24,747 nt of DNA, taken from positions 1 through 24,747 of the forward strand of contig CBFFYP010000067.1 of assembly GCA_965646165.1 (NCBI GenBank), given 5' to 3'. Shown here piece after piece: positions 7,756 through 15,866 of this stretch; the stretch's first letter is position 1; each line of letters begins with the position of its first letter. Both the position numbers and the translations under genes were made by a program. This stretch comes from MGBC114844 sp910585855. Lineage in GTDB: Bacteria; Bacillota; Clostridia; Lachnospirales; Lachnospiraceae. The notes beneath the pieces are model-generated. The model saw only the letters and a program-made list of their open reading frames with translations, made no database searches and was not told where the DNA came from.

Positions 7756-8481
7756 TTAAAGTCCAGCCTTTTTCTTGTAAATTTTTTCTAAAACTCTCTC
7801 CCGTTTATTATTTAAAAGCAGTTCCTCTGGAAACCCTACTTCCTGTAAAATTTTCTCTGCATATTGATGATTTCCAACATGTGCGGCTGTATGTGCATCA
7901 CTGTCTACTACCACTTCTACTCCATATCTTTTACAAAGCTCTAACATAATCCGATCATTTTCTTCTGCATTTGGTCGAAAACTATCCGGTGAAATAGAAC
8001 TATTATTTAACTCTAAAATTGTCCCTGTTTCTTTTGCTTTTAATACCAGCCTTTCATAATCAAGAGGATAACGTGCATCATCAGGATGTCCAAGAACAGC
8101 AATATACGGATTTTCCATCACACAACAGACAGCATGAGTATTTTCCTCTATCGTTCCAGGAACAATACATGGCGTATGAAAACTTGCTATACAAAGATCC
8201 AATTCTTTTAATCTCGACTGATTGAAATCTACCTTTCCATTATAATCTAATATATTCAGTTCTGCTCCCATAAGAAGCTGAACCCCAAACTGTTCCCGTT
8301 CTACTACTTTTAGATTACTAAAATATAAAAGATGACAAGTTCCGGGCATTTTCACAGCATGTTCTGTAATTCCCAACAATTTCAGCCCTTTGTCTGCTGC
8401 TGCTTTTGCCATTTCCGAAATTGTATTATAGGCATGTCCGCTTGCCAATGTATGTGTGTGTAAATCCAATAAATACTGCAT
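7756..8481 (-). CDS. PHP-domain phosphoesterase (YcdX-like)
   Basis: A 241-aa metal-dependent phosphoesterase of the PHP superfamily. The full set of expected metal ligands is visible: H8 and H10 (DLHTHT), H16 (GHAY), H41 (TEHAV), E74 (GAEL), H102 (SFHTP), H132 (LGHPDD), and D195 and H197 (DSDAH). This matches the single-domain YcdX type rather than histidinol phosphatase or a polymerase PHP domain, so a small phosphorylated metabolite is the likely substrate. There is no signal peptide; it should be cytosolic. AGGAGG lies nine bases before the ATG. The gene starts 54 bp after the membrane-protein gene and probably shares its transcript. Confidence 0.9.
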   Translation of the reverse strand: MQYLLDLHTHTLASGHAYNTISEMAKAAADKGLKLLGITEHAVKMPGTCHLLYFSNLKVVEREQFGVQLLMGAELNILDYNGKVDFNQSRLKELDLCIASFHTPCIVPGTIEENTHAVCCVMENPYIAVLGHPDDARYPLDYERLVLKAKETGTILELNNSSISPDSFRPNAEENDRIMLELCKRYGVEVVVDSDAHTAAHVGNHQYAEKILQEVGFPEELLLNNKRERVLEKIYKKKAGL

Positions 8482-8535
8482 AATACCCTTCCTCCTAAAA
8501 ATCTTTCTTATTTTTTACTCCAATTTTATCTATTA

Positions 8536-9540
8536 TCAAAGCCGTTTTCTCTTTGCCTTTTCTGCCTGCCAATATCTCTTTGCTGTCCGCTCATATTCCT
8601 TTTTATATCCAATTCGAATACCGGCTACTGCTTCCTCTAAATACGCAAGAATTTTGTCTACCTCTCTCTTTTTTTGCTCCGGTGCAATCACCATAACACC
8701 ACGTCTGCCAACTACACGCAGTGTATAAGTTAATTTCTGCTTACGAAAGCGATGATACATACTATATTTATAAGCCCAAAAAATATCCTTTAACGGAATA
8801 ATCTGCATTTCATATTTAGAAATATAAATCAAATAATGTCTTGTAATTGTTAAATCTCCGCAAATTAAATTCTCTTCTCTTCGCTCTTTATTGATTTGAC
8901 GCATATGTGACTTTACAGAACCATAACATTTCATTTGTCTGCAAGCCGGATAATACATAGGACGCAAAATAAATACCGCCAGCCTTCCAATCGTAAAACC
9001 GGCAATTACTGCTAACAAAGTATTGATTCCAAATAAAAGATTGGAGCGAATCCATGCATACCCCATCCCATCTATTACAATATGAGAAGTCACCGCCGAA
9101 AGCCCCTGCGCCGTCCACCCTAAATCTTCTGCCATTCCTTTAATCAAATCCTGCAGTGTCTTTCCGCCGCTTACAAGCCGTGCCGTAACCTGCACCTGCT
9201 CTAAAACCTCTGCCCGACTCTCTGTCATCTCTGGCGGTAAAATCACAAAATAACAGATATCATTTTCCAATGCATAATAATAAGAACCGACTTTTTTTCC
9301 ATTTTCCAAATAGTCATATCCAGAATAGTACAATTTCTGCCAAGTGATATCTATATAATTATGCTCCTTATCATACAACCCTGCAATCTGCTCTGCACTT
9401 GTAATCTTTTCTGGATTCCATAACTGATAAAACGGAATTAAAAGAAAAATTAATATTGTAACTATCAATGTCAGCAACGGATACAGCATTTTCCTCAAAC
9501 TAATTTCCTTAACCACCCCTTGTATACTTTTTTTTCTCAT
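8536..9540 (-). CDS. Two-pass membrane protein of unknown function
   Basis: A 334-aa protein that I cannot assign with confidence; it resembles clostridial DUF6709-type proteins. A basic N-terminus leads to a membrane helix at about 19-37. An extracytoplasmic domain (about 40-165) with aromatic-rich segments follows, then a second helix at about 168-192. The cytosolic C-terminal half has beta-rich stretches (LTITRHYLIYISKYEMQIIPL, LTYTLRVVG) resembling bacterial PH-like/YcxB domains, and ends in a basic tail (KRYWQAEKAKRKR). The topology suggests an envelope sensor or scaffold, but this is inference. Its promoter is at 9584-9612. The PHP gene follows in the same operon. Confidence 0.8.
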   Translation of the reverse strand: MRKKSIQGVVKEISLRKMLYPLLTLIVTILIFLLIPFYQLWNPEKITSAEQIAGLYDKEHNYIDITWQKLYYSGYDYLENGKKVGSYYYALENDICYFVILPPEMTESRAEVLEQVQVTARLVSGGKTLQDLIKGMAEDLGWTAQGLSAVTSHIVIDGMGYAWIRSNLLFGINTLLAVIAGFTIGRLAVFILRPMYYPACRQMKCYGSVKSHMRQINKERREENLICGDLTITRHYLIYISKYEMQIIPLKDIFWAYKYSMYHRFRKQKLTYTLRVVGRRGVMVIAPEQKKREVDKILAYLEEAVAGIRIGYKKEYERTAKRYWQAEKAKRKRL

Positions 9541-9583
9541 TCCTGCCTATCCTCATTTTCTTTCACATTCTACCTAAACATAG

Positions 9584-9612
9584 AGTATACTTGATTCTTT
9601 CTAAATAATCAA
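9584..9612 (-). promoter_or_regulatory. Sigma-A-type promoter of the membrane protein-PHP operon
   Basis: Minus strand: -35 TTGATT (9607-9612), 17-nt spacer, -10 TATACT (9584-9589), about 45 bp before the start codon. The P1 repeat pair begins 40 bp upstream. Confidence 0.65.
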
Positions 9613-9651
9613 CCTTTAATTAGACTTTTGAGATAGGATACTGGAAAGGGG

Positions 9652-9784
9652 GGACGCCAGATTCGGAAACGATGGGCAGCCTGCTGTTCCGGTTTCCAAA
9701 AAGCAAGAAGTCCAAGAACTTCTAACTTTTTTCCAAAGTCACTGCAGGCTGCCCATCGTTTTCGAATCTGGCTGTTTCTTGACC
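9652..9784 (+). repeat. P1 repeat copy C1, internally deleted
   Basis: A 133-bp derivative of P1 subfamily I. It begins GGACGCCAGA and keeps both outer arms (9659-9684 and 9744-9769; 25 of 26 paired) and the inner flanks CTGTTCCGGTTTCC and TTTTTTCCAAAGTCAC. The whole core and the U-tract hairpin are missing. The junction lies within the second helix (AGAAG-TCC-AAGAACTTC), so the deletion removed the tip of the fold and left a smaller hairpin with intact base pairing. Confidence 0.88.
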
Positions 9785-9859
9785 CCGGAACAAAAAAAGA
9801 ACTATTTTTAAACTTTGCTGAAAACTTGTTCTGTAATAATACATCGTTTCTGCCGTAAT

Positions 9860-10197
9860 CCAACGAACAGCGAGAGGCGGTTTGCTCCTGTCCTTTGCCT
9901 GCGACTTCGGAGAACGGTTAGAAAGTCTTGGCTTCTGTGGAAACACCTAGAATTTTTTGCATATCCTGCTTCTACGCAGGGTATGCAAAAAAAGGGGCGT
10001 GTTTAGCCCGGAGGATAGGGAAGAGGATGTTTTTTGGCTGGTAAAATCTTTTCTTACACCTGTTTCGTTTCGGTTATAGTGAGGGCGAATTGCGCCCCGG
10101 TTCGTACGGTTGGATAAATCTAAATCAGAAGCCTTAGACTTTCTTACCGTTTGGAGCGGAGCAGGCAAAGGACAGGAGCAAACCGCCTCTGGCGTCC
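9860..10197 (-). repeat. P1 repeat copy C2, full length, subfamily II
   Basis: Arms 9873-9902 and 10161-10190 are perfect 30-bp complements. The core (GGGGCG at 9994-9999 and CGCCCC at 10093-10098 on the plus strand) and the GCATA-type U-tract hairpin match copy B2. Relative to B2 the arm carries paired changes (GGGTTG/CAACCC in B2, GGTTTG/CAAACC here). With C1 it forms a tail-to-tail pair like B1/B2, again placed between divergently transcribed genes. The second helix is AGAAAGTCT...GGCTTCTG on its own strand. Confidence 0.9.
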
Positions 10198-10307
10198 GGT
10201 GAAAGCCAAATGAAAGACAGAAAAACAGAAAATTGCAGACTATAAATTTTATCCTTGCATTTCCTCTGAAAACTTGCTAACATAGAATCGAAAGAATGGA
10301 GGATAAC

Positions 10308-11060
10308 ATGGAAGCATATACAAGTTTCGCTCAAGTCTATGACTTATTTATGGACAATATTCCCTATTCCGTCTGGTGTGATTATATCACATCTCTTTTA
10401 CAGGAATATCAGATTTCAGACGGACTCATTTTAGATCTTGGCTGCGGCACAGGAACTCTAACGGAAGAACTTGCAAAAAAGGGCTATGATATGATTGGAA
10501 TTGATTCTTCCCCCGATATGTTAGAAATCGCCACTGAAAAACATTTGGCAGCCGACAGCAGCAGTTTATATCTTTTACAGGATATGCGTGAATTTGAACT
10601 TTACGGCACTGTAAAAGGGGTAGTCAGTATCTGTGACTCCATCAATTATATTTTAACTTTACAGGAACTAATACAGGTATTTTCTCTTGTCAGCAATTAT
10701 TTAGATCCTCAAGGTATCTTTTTATTTGACTTAAATACAGAATATAAATATCACACACTTTTAGCTGAAAATACCATAGCAGAAACTCGGGAAGACAGCA
10801 GTTTTATCTGGGAAAACTACTATGATCCAGATACCAAAATCAACGAATATGATCTGACCCTCTTTATAAAAGAAAGGGAAAACCTATACCGCCGTTATAC
10901 TGAAACGCACTATCAGCGATCCTATTCTCTAAAAGAAATCCAAACTGCACTAGCACAAGCAGGACTTGCCTTTATTGCAGCATATGATGCTTTCAGCAGA
11001 GAACCTGTCAAAGAGAACAGTGAACGAATCTACATTATTGCCCGTGAATGTAAAAAATAA
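10308..11060 (+). CDS. Class I SAM-dependent methyltransferase
   Basis: A 250-aa Rossmann-fold methyltransferase. Motif I LDLGCGTGTL is at about 42-51, the acidic residue after strand 2 is in IGIDSSPDML, and a QDMREF segment follows at motif III. The substrate is unknown; small cytosolic YqeM-like enzymes of this type act on metabolites or macromolecules. An ATG at 10296 lies in frame but coincides with the ribosome site; the ATG at 10308, five bases after GGAGG, is the better start. It leads an operon with the Hsp33 gene (36-bp gap) and aroD. The end of P1 copy C2 lies 110 bp upstream; I see no convincing promoter in that gap. Confidence 0.85.
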   Translation: MEAYTSFAQVYDLFMDNIPYSVWCDYITSLLQEYQISDGLILDLGCGTGTLTEELAKKGYDMIGIDSSPDMLEIATEKHLAADSSSLYLLQDMREFELYGTVKGVVSICDSINYILTLQELIQVFSLVSNYLDPQGIFLFDLNTEYKYHTLLAENTIAETREDSSFIWENYYDPDTKINEYDLTLFIKERENLYRRYTETHYQRSYSLKEIQTALAQAGLAFIAAYDAFSREPVKENSERIYIIARECKK

Positions 11061-11096
11061 AAAACTCCATTATGTTTAGAAAGGATTAATTCTATT

Positions 11097-11984
11097 ATGC
11101 CAAACCAAACTTCGGACTATATCATTCGTGCAACTGCAGCAAATCATCAAATTCGTGCATTTGCCATTACTTCAAAAGAACTTGTAGAACATGCCAGACA
11201 GATTCATCATACCACTCCGGTTGCTACTGCGGCACTTGGCAGACTTTTAACAGGCGGTGCTATGATGGGCAGCATGATGAAAGGAGATTCGGATCTTCTC
11301 ACTATTACCATGAGAGGAGATGGTCCTATCAACGGCGTAACCGTAACTGCAAATTCTTCTGCACAAGTAAAAGGCTTTGTCGGCAATCCAAATATTACCC
11401 TTCCTCTTAATTACGCCGGAAAACTAGATGTCGGTGCAGCTATCGGCTATGGCACTATGACAGTCAGCAAAGATTTAGGCTTAAAAGAACCCTATCACAG
11501 TGAACTTCCGCTTACTACCAGCGAAGTAGCAGAAGATCTTACTTACTATTTTGCTAAATCGGAGCAAGTACCTTCTGCGGTTGCACTAGGTGTTCTTATC
11601 GATAAAGATTTTACAGTAAAACAAGCTGGGGGCTTTCTTATTCAGCTTATGCCTTTTACAGAGGAATCCGTTATTGCTGCACTGGAAAAAAAGATAGAAA
11701 CTATCCCTTCTGTAACCACTCTCCTTGAAAAAGGCAATACACCAGAGCAAATATTAGAACAAATTATCGGCGAATTTTCTATCGAAATAACCGACCGAAT
11801 CATTCCATCCTATTTCTGCAACTGTTCAAAAGAACGGGTTTCAAAGGCATTAATCAGTATTGGAAAAAAAGAACTCCACGCTATGATTCAAGAAGGAAAT
11901 CCGATTGAAATCAACTGTCATTTCTGTAATACGAACTATGTCTTTACTCCGGCAGAACTTCAGGAATTGATAAAATATATTTAA
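11097..11984 (+). CDS. hslO: Redox-regulated chaperone Hsp33
   Basis: A 295-aa cytosolic holdase activated by oxidation and unfolding. The N-terminal folding domain shows characteristic segments (TALGRLLTGGAMMG-like at about 45-58, GDGPINGV, FVGNP). The C-terminal redox switch has all four zinc-binding cysteines in the family pattern: C241-x-C243 (CNC) and C274-x-x-C277 (CHFC). Length is normal. AAAGGA lies ahead of the ATG at 11097, at a slightly long spacing. It sits between the methyltransferase gene and aroD in a tight plus-strand operon. In an anaerobe it would act during oxygen exposure; the grouping with shikimate metabolism has no clear functional logic. Confidence 0.96.
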   Translation: MPNQTSDYIIRATAANHQIRAFAITSKELVEHARQIHHTTPVATAALGRLLTGGAMMGSMMKGDSDLLTITMRGDGPINGVTVTANSSAQVKGFVGNPNITLPLNYAGKLDVGAAIGYGTMTVSKDLGLKEPYHSELPLTTSEVAEDLTYYFAKSEQVPSAVALGVLIDKDFTVKQAGGFLIQLMPFTEESVIAALEKKIETIPSVTTLLEKGNTPEQILEQIIGEFSIEITDRIIPSYFCNCSKERVSKALISIGKKELHAMIQEGNPIEINCHFCNTNYVFTPAELQELIKYI

Positions 11985-11996
11985 AAGGAGGTCTCT

Positions 11997-12761
11997 ATGC
12001 AAACTCTTACAATTCGAAATACCGTGTTCGGAGATGGTATTCCAAAAATCTGCGTCCCAATTACCGGAAAAAATAAAAAAGAAATTTTTCAAAATACTGC
12101 CGAAATTTCCCTTTTACAGCCAGACTGTTTAGAATGGCGCATTGACTGGTTTGAAAATTACTCCGATGAAGCAGAAGTATTATCTGTATTAAAAGAATTG
12201 CGAAAAACGATTGATTCCACAATTTTAATCGCTACTTTCCGCACCCAAAAAGAAGGAGGAAAAGCACAGCTTGCCTATCGGGATTATGAAAAGCTAAACC
12301 TCCATATTGCTAAAACCGGGTTTGCAGATTTTATTGATGTAGAAGCTTTTTCCTACGGAGAAATCTCAGAAAATCTAATTGATCGAATCCATTTATCCGG
12401 TACAAAAGTAATTGGTTCTAGTCATGATTTTATCCGTACTCCACCTTTAAATGAAATGTTAAACCGCCTTCGTAAATTGCAGAATATGAACGCAGATATT
12501 CCAAAACTGGCGGTTATGCCAAAATCAACAGCAGATGTACTAGCTCTTTTAACCGCAACAAATACTATGGTTTCCGAATATGCCGATCGACCAATTATTA
12601 CAATGTCTATGACAGGAATCGGATGTATCAGCCGGATGACGGGAGAACTTTTCGGAAGTGCTGTTACTTTTGCCAGTGTGGGGCAGGCTTCCGCACCCGG
12701 ACAGCCAGATATTACCTCTCTGCGGGCAGCACTTTCACTGATACATAATACTCTTGTATAA
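11997..12761 (+). CDS. aroD: Type I 3-dehydroquinate dehydratase
   Basis: Converts 3-dehydroquinate to 3-dehydroshikimate in the shikimate pathway through a Schiff-base intermediate. At 254 aa it has the type I length. Active-site residues match the well-known enterobacterial numbering: Schiff-base lysine K170 (IPKLAVMPKS) and H143 (SSHDF), with substrate-binding E46 and R48 (LEWRID), R82, R213 (ISRMTGELFGS), and S232 with Q236 near APGQPDI. A perfect AAGGAGG precedes the ATG. It starts 12 bp after the Hsp33 stop and is the last gene of the operon. Other shikimate genes are not present in the window. A terminator-like hairpin at 13095-13137 lies well downstream, after a P2 repeat. Confidence 0.97.
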   Translation: MQTLTIRNTVFGDGIPKICVPITGKNKKEIFQNTAEISLLQPDCLEWRIDWFENYSDEAEVLSVLKELRKTIDSTILIATFRTQKEGGKAQLAYRDYEKLNLHIAKTGFADFIDVEAFSYGEISENLIDRIHLSGTKVIGSSHDFIRTPPLNEMLNRLRKLQNMNADIPKLAVMPKSTADVLALLTATNTMVSEYADRPIITMSMTGIGCISRMTGELFGSAVTFASVGQASAPGQPDITSLRAALSLIHNTLV

Positions 12762-12821
12762 AAGGAAACACTGAAATCGGAGGGAAGATCTATTGTAAAA
12801 GGGAGTGCTGAAAATGAGGTC

Positions 12822-12962
12822 GCTGAAAGTAAAAGGAAGGTCTATTCCGGGCCCGCTCTCGCTTAACATTTCCTCGTAGCGGGCACATAAGGTGCTAAAA
12901 TACAGCACCTAAGTGCCGACGGGAAATGATGACCCTGCATAGACCTTCCTTTTACTTTCAGC
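12822..12962 (+). repeat. P2 repeat copy E1
   Basis: A 141-bp palindromic element with perfect 24-bp arms (12822-12845 and 12939-12962). Inside, successive helices nest: CATTTCC (12867-12873) with GGAAATG (12922-12928), GGCAC (12882-12886) with GTGCC (12913-12917), and AGGTGCT (12890-12896) with AGCACCT (12904-12910), with loop AAAATAC. The segment 12916-12938, ending in ATGATGACCCTGC, is identical over 23 nt to the other copy. No coding signal is seen. Confidence 0.88.
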
Positions 12963-13094
12963 TACATCTACCAGCCGGAAAGTAATGTTGTTATAGAGAT
13001 TCGTAATGATGAACTGTATTACAATGAACACTTCGTTTTTCAGTAATAAAGAAGTATTTACAATAGTTTATCAATAATACTGATAAACGGAAAC

Positions 13095-13137
13095 AGAGAG
13101 AAATCATGTTTAAAATGTATTTCTCTCTAATTTTTTT
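13095..13137 (+). terminator. Intrinsic terminator upstream of the BlaI-like gene
   Basis: A perfect 10-bp stem, AGAGAGAAAT (13095-13104) with ATTTCTCTCT (13119-13128), is followed by seven T. A second hairpin, GTTTATCA/TGATAAAC (13066-13088), precedes it. It would end transcription coming from the aroD operon and insulate the BlaI promoter. Confidence 0.75.
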
Positions 13138-13160
13138 ACGCTTGAAAGAGTTTATAATAA

Positions 13161-13232
13161 GTATAACTATAAAATGGGCTTGACAAAAGTATAACATTTT
13201 GTTATATTTTAAATATCAACACTGTGTTATAC
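13161..13232 (+). promoter_or_regulatory. Promoter and operator array of the BlaI/M56 operon
   Basis: Near-consensus promoter: -35 TTGACA (13180-13185), 17-nt spacer, -10 TATATT (13203-13208). Four related half-sites overlap it: GTATAAC at 13161 and 13189, GTTATA at 13201 and GTTATAC at 13226. The middle two form the dyad TATAAC-N5-GTTATA (13190-13206) across the spacer and into the -10. This arrangement fits autorepression by a BlaI/MecI dimer, although the motif differs from the TACA/TGTA core of staphylococcal bla and mec operators. Confidence 0.8.
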
Positions 13233-13250
13233 ATTAAGGAGGAAAAAAAT

Positions 13251-13631
13251 ATGATGCAGCAATTATCGGATGCTGAACTTGAAATTATGAAAATCGTATG
13301 GGGAAACCCGAATAAGGTGACGCTGTTTTCCTATATTATGGATGAGATGGCAGCCAGAGGGAAACCATGTCAAAAAAATACATTAATTGTCCTTTTGTCA
13401 CGGCTAATTAATAAGGGATTTCTGAGTGCAAAGAAAATTGGACGGCACAACGAATATACAATGCTTATTTCAGAAAAAGAATATCAAACTGCACAAACGA
13501 AAAATTTTTTGAATAAAATCTATGAAGGAAATGTAAAAGGGCTGGTTTCTAATTTGATTTCAGGGGATTTACTGGCAGAAGAAGAATATAAAGAGTTAAA
13601 AAAACTGCTGGAGAAAGGATGCAAAAAATGA
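13251..13631 (+). CDS. BlaI/MecI/CopY-family transcriptional repressor
   Basis: A 126-aa winged-helix repressor. The N-terminal LSDAELEIMKIVWG is diagnostic of the family, followed by the recognition-helix region (KNTLIVLLSRLINKGFLSAKKIGRHNEYT) and a C-terminal dimerisation and cleavage region (residues 75-126). An in-frame GTG at 13224 precedes the ribosome site; AAGGAGG (13236-13242) eight bases before the ATG at 13251 fixes the start. It overlaps the M56 gene by four bases (ATGA), the standard order for a repressor and its membrane signal transducer. The upstream operator array suggests autoregulation. No beta-lactamase or penicillin-binding protein gene is in the window, so antibiotic sensing should not be assumed. 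Confidence 0.93.
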   Translation: MMQQLSDAELEIMKIVWGNPNKVTLFSYIMDEMAARGKPCQKNTLIVLLSRLINKGFLSAKKIGRHNEYTMLISEKEYQTAQTKNFLNKIYEGNVKGLVSNLISGDLLAEEEYKELKKLLEKGCKK

Positions 13632-15832
13632 ATATAGTCTTGAAAGTATTTTTATCTATGTCTTTTTCCGGTTCTTTGCTCATTCTGGTTCTGTTTTGTG
13701 TGAAACGATTTTTGAAAGATAAAACCAGTCGACAGTGGCAGTATTATATTTGGCTTATTGTTATTCTACGACTGCTACTTCCCTTTGGGGCAGAAACAAA
13801 TTTAATGGGAAAAACTTATCAGGCAATCGATCAGATAATAACACAGAGTGCCCCTTTATCAAAACCACAAAACCCGGTCAATACCCCAGATATTCTTACT
13901 CCTGCTGCCGGTCTAGAGTCAAGTAACAAAAGTGCAAATAACCCGACAGAAGAATTGACAACTGCACATTCACTTCAAGATATTGCATCACTATTAATAA
14001 ATCATATCTGGCTGATTTGGCTGGTAGCTGCACTGGGTATGCTGATACGAAAAGTAACTATCTACCAAGGCTTTATATGGTATATTCATGCAGGATTGTC
14101 CCCTGTTTCTGATATAGTAATTTTAGACCATCTTTCTATCACAGCAGAGCGAATGGGCATAAAAAAACCGATTGAACTATATGTCAATCCGTTGATTTCT
14201 TCTCCACTATTGATTGGCTTTTTTCATCCATGTATTGTGTTGCCGAGTATAAATATTTCCGAAAAGGATTTTCAGTATATCGTCCTGCATGAACTGATAC
14301 ATTACAAGCGATGGGATATGTTTTACAAATGGCTGGTGCAATTTACAGTCTGTCTGCATTGGTTTAACCCTTTTGTCCATCTTATGGGACAGGAAATTAC
14401 AAAAGCGTGTGAATTTTCTTGTGATGAAGCAGTCCTTTCAAAAATAGGATGTGACAACACACAGGACTATGGAAAAACTTTACTTAACGCTATGGCGGCA
14501 GTTGGAAAATACAAAGAAACTCCCGGAGCTGTCACTTTAAGCGAAAATAAAAAACTATTAAAAGAAAGGTTAGGTGCCATTATGAATTTCAAAAAAACAT
14601 CTAAAACACGGCGGCTTTTGACAGGTATACTGACGCTGTGCATAATTTTCGGCGCAAGTTTCGTAGGCATTTATTCCGTTGCTGCAGCATCCAGTCAAAT
14701 ATCAGATAAGCCTCAAATATCGGTAATAAACGAAAACAATACACTTCCCACGCAAGAAGAAATTGACGCACACAGCACAGATTATTCTTTACAAGCAGAG
14801 CAATATTACAAAACAGGCAGTCTGCCGCTGTTTGAAATTACATTCCCCCGGCTAGATGAAACCACACAAAGGTCGTGGCTCGAAAAATTCTATACGGATG
14901 GTGACTTTGCTTTCTTCTCTGTCGCTGTTCGTGGACTTGATGCAAATTCTTCGCTGTTTGCCGACTTCGCTGAAAAATCGTATACCGATGACGAAATTGC
15001 ATTTTTCTCGACCTTGACGGACTGTATGGATGAAACAGAACTAAACCCTTGGTTAGAGCGGGCATTAATAGACGAAAAGTGGGCTTTCCAATCTATGCTG
15101 TTCAATAAGTTAGATCAAAACAATGAGTTTGATAAACTAAAAGATAAACAGGAAAAAGAATGGGAGGCAATGCAGACAGCAGAATATAAAACCATAGGTG
15201 TTACAATGGATGCCAAAAATTATTACTATCAGGGTCAGCTTATCAATATCTTTCTAGACATTCGTGCCAACAATTCCTTTTACACGCTGAACACAAACCC
15301 GGCAGGAACTGTCAATATCAAAATCACCCGTGATGCAAACGACAAAATTGTAAATGTTTCCTATATGACTGAAGCAGAAGTAACAGAACTGCTCCATGAT
15401 ATGAGTGATGATGACATTCGAACCAATGACGATTGGCAGGCATCTGCTGAAGGCAGGACTTGGTATCCTCAGCTCATTCCTATTAATTTAAAAACAGTAG
15501 CAGATGGAGAGATCGTCTATCTAGGAGAATACACGCTGTCTGATGGGGATAGAATTTGGTATAACGTCTTAGCAGAAACAGGAAATGGATTGCAAGTTGG
15601 CTTTGTCAAACCCGAAGATATCCATTTAAACACAACCTATTACTCTGTAGAGAACTTACGCCAGCAAAACGAAACACTGGAATGTAACGCAAGTTTTACT
15701 TTTAAGCCTCCAGTAAAGCCCGGAACTTATAAACTGTTTCTCCGGGCAACAAACGGCACATTGGAAAATGTAAAGGGCAACATTTCTATTGGATTTGCAG
15801 CAGACGCAACCATCTTAACCCCCCACAAATAA
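13628..15832 (+). CDS. M56-family membrane metallopeptidase (BlaR1/MecR1-like) with unusual repeat-containing sensor
   Basis: A 734-aa multipass protein. Membrane helices are visible at about 8-28, 40-53, 125-141 and 331-353. The cytosolic zinc-protease motif HELIH is at 221-225, followed by the family segment ACEFSCDEAV (about 261-270). The extracytoplasmic part after residue 355 lacks a transpeptidase-like domain with SxxK. It instead holds about 3.5 tandem repeats of 28-30 residues (about 399-497), each with a pattern like 'AFFS...LD......WLE..Y.D.D'. A beta-rich region to the C-terminus follows (about 520-734). It presumably cleaves the BlaI-like repressor on sensing an external signal, but the signal is not a beta-lactam by any visible domain. 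ATG 13628 is chosen over 13619 because of AAAGGA spacing and the four-base overlap. Confidence 0.88.
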   Translation: MNIVLKVFLSMSFSGSLLILVLFCVKRFLKDKTSRQWQYYIWLIVILRLLLPFGAETNLMGKTYQAIDQIITQSAPLSKPQNPVNTPDILTPAAGLESSNKSANNPTEELTTAHSLQDIASLLINHIWLIWLVAALGMLIRKVTIYQGFIWYIHAGLSPVSDIVILDHLSITAERMGIKKPIELYVNPLISSPLLIGFFHPCIVLPSINISEKDFQYIVLHELIHYKRWDMFYKWLVQFTVCLHWFNPFVHLMGQEITKACEFSCDEAVLSKIGCDNTQDYGKTLLNAMAAVGKYKETPGAVTLSENKKLLKERLGAIMNFKKTSKTRRLLTGILTLCIIFGASFVGIYSVAAASSQISDKPQISVINENNTLPTQEEIDAHSTDYSLQAEQYYKTGSLPLFEITFPRLDETTQRSWLEKFYTDGDFAFFSVAVRGLDANSSLFADFAEKSYTDDEIAFFSTLTDCMDETELNPWLERALIDEKWAFQSMLFNKLDQNNEFDKLKDKQEKEWEAMQTAEYKTIGVTMDAKNYYYQGQLINIFLDIRANNSFYTLNTNPAGTVNIKITRDANDKIVNVSYMTEAEVTELLHDMSDDDIRTNDDWQASAEGRTWYPQLIPINLKTVADGEIVYLGEYTLSDGDRIWYNVLAETGNGLQVGFVKPEDIHLNTTYYSVENLRQQNETLECNASFTFKPPVKPGTYKLFLRATNGTLENVKGNISIGFAADATILTPHK

Positions 15833-15866
15833 CAAATTTGAAAAATAAAAAAGGAAATACACAGCC

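Noticed and set aside
13251..15832. Beta-lactam resistance locus
   Set aside because: BlaI and M56 domains alone do not show resistance. The transducer lacks a penicillin-binding sensor, and no beta-lactamase or PBP gene is present.
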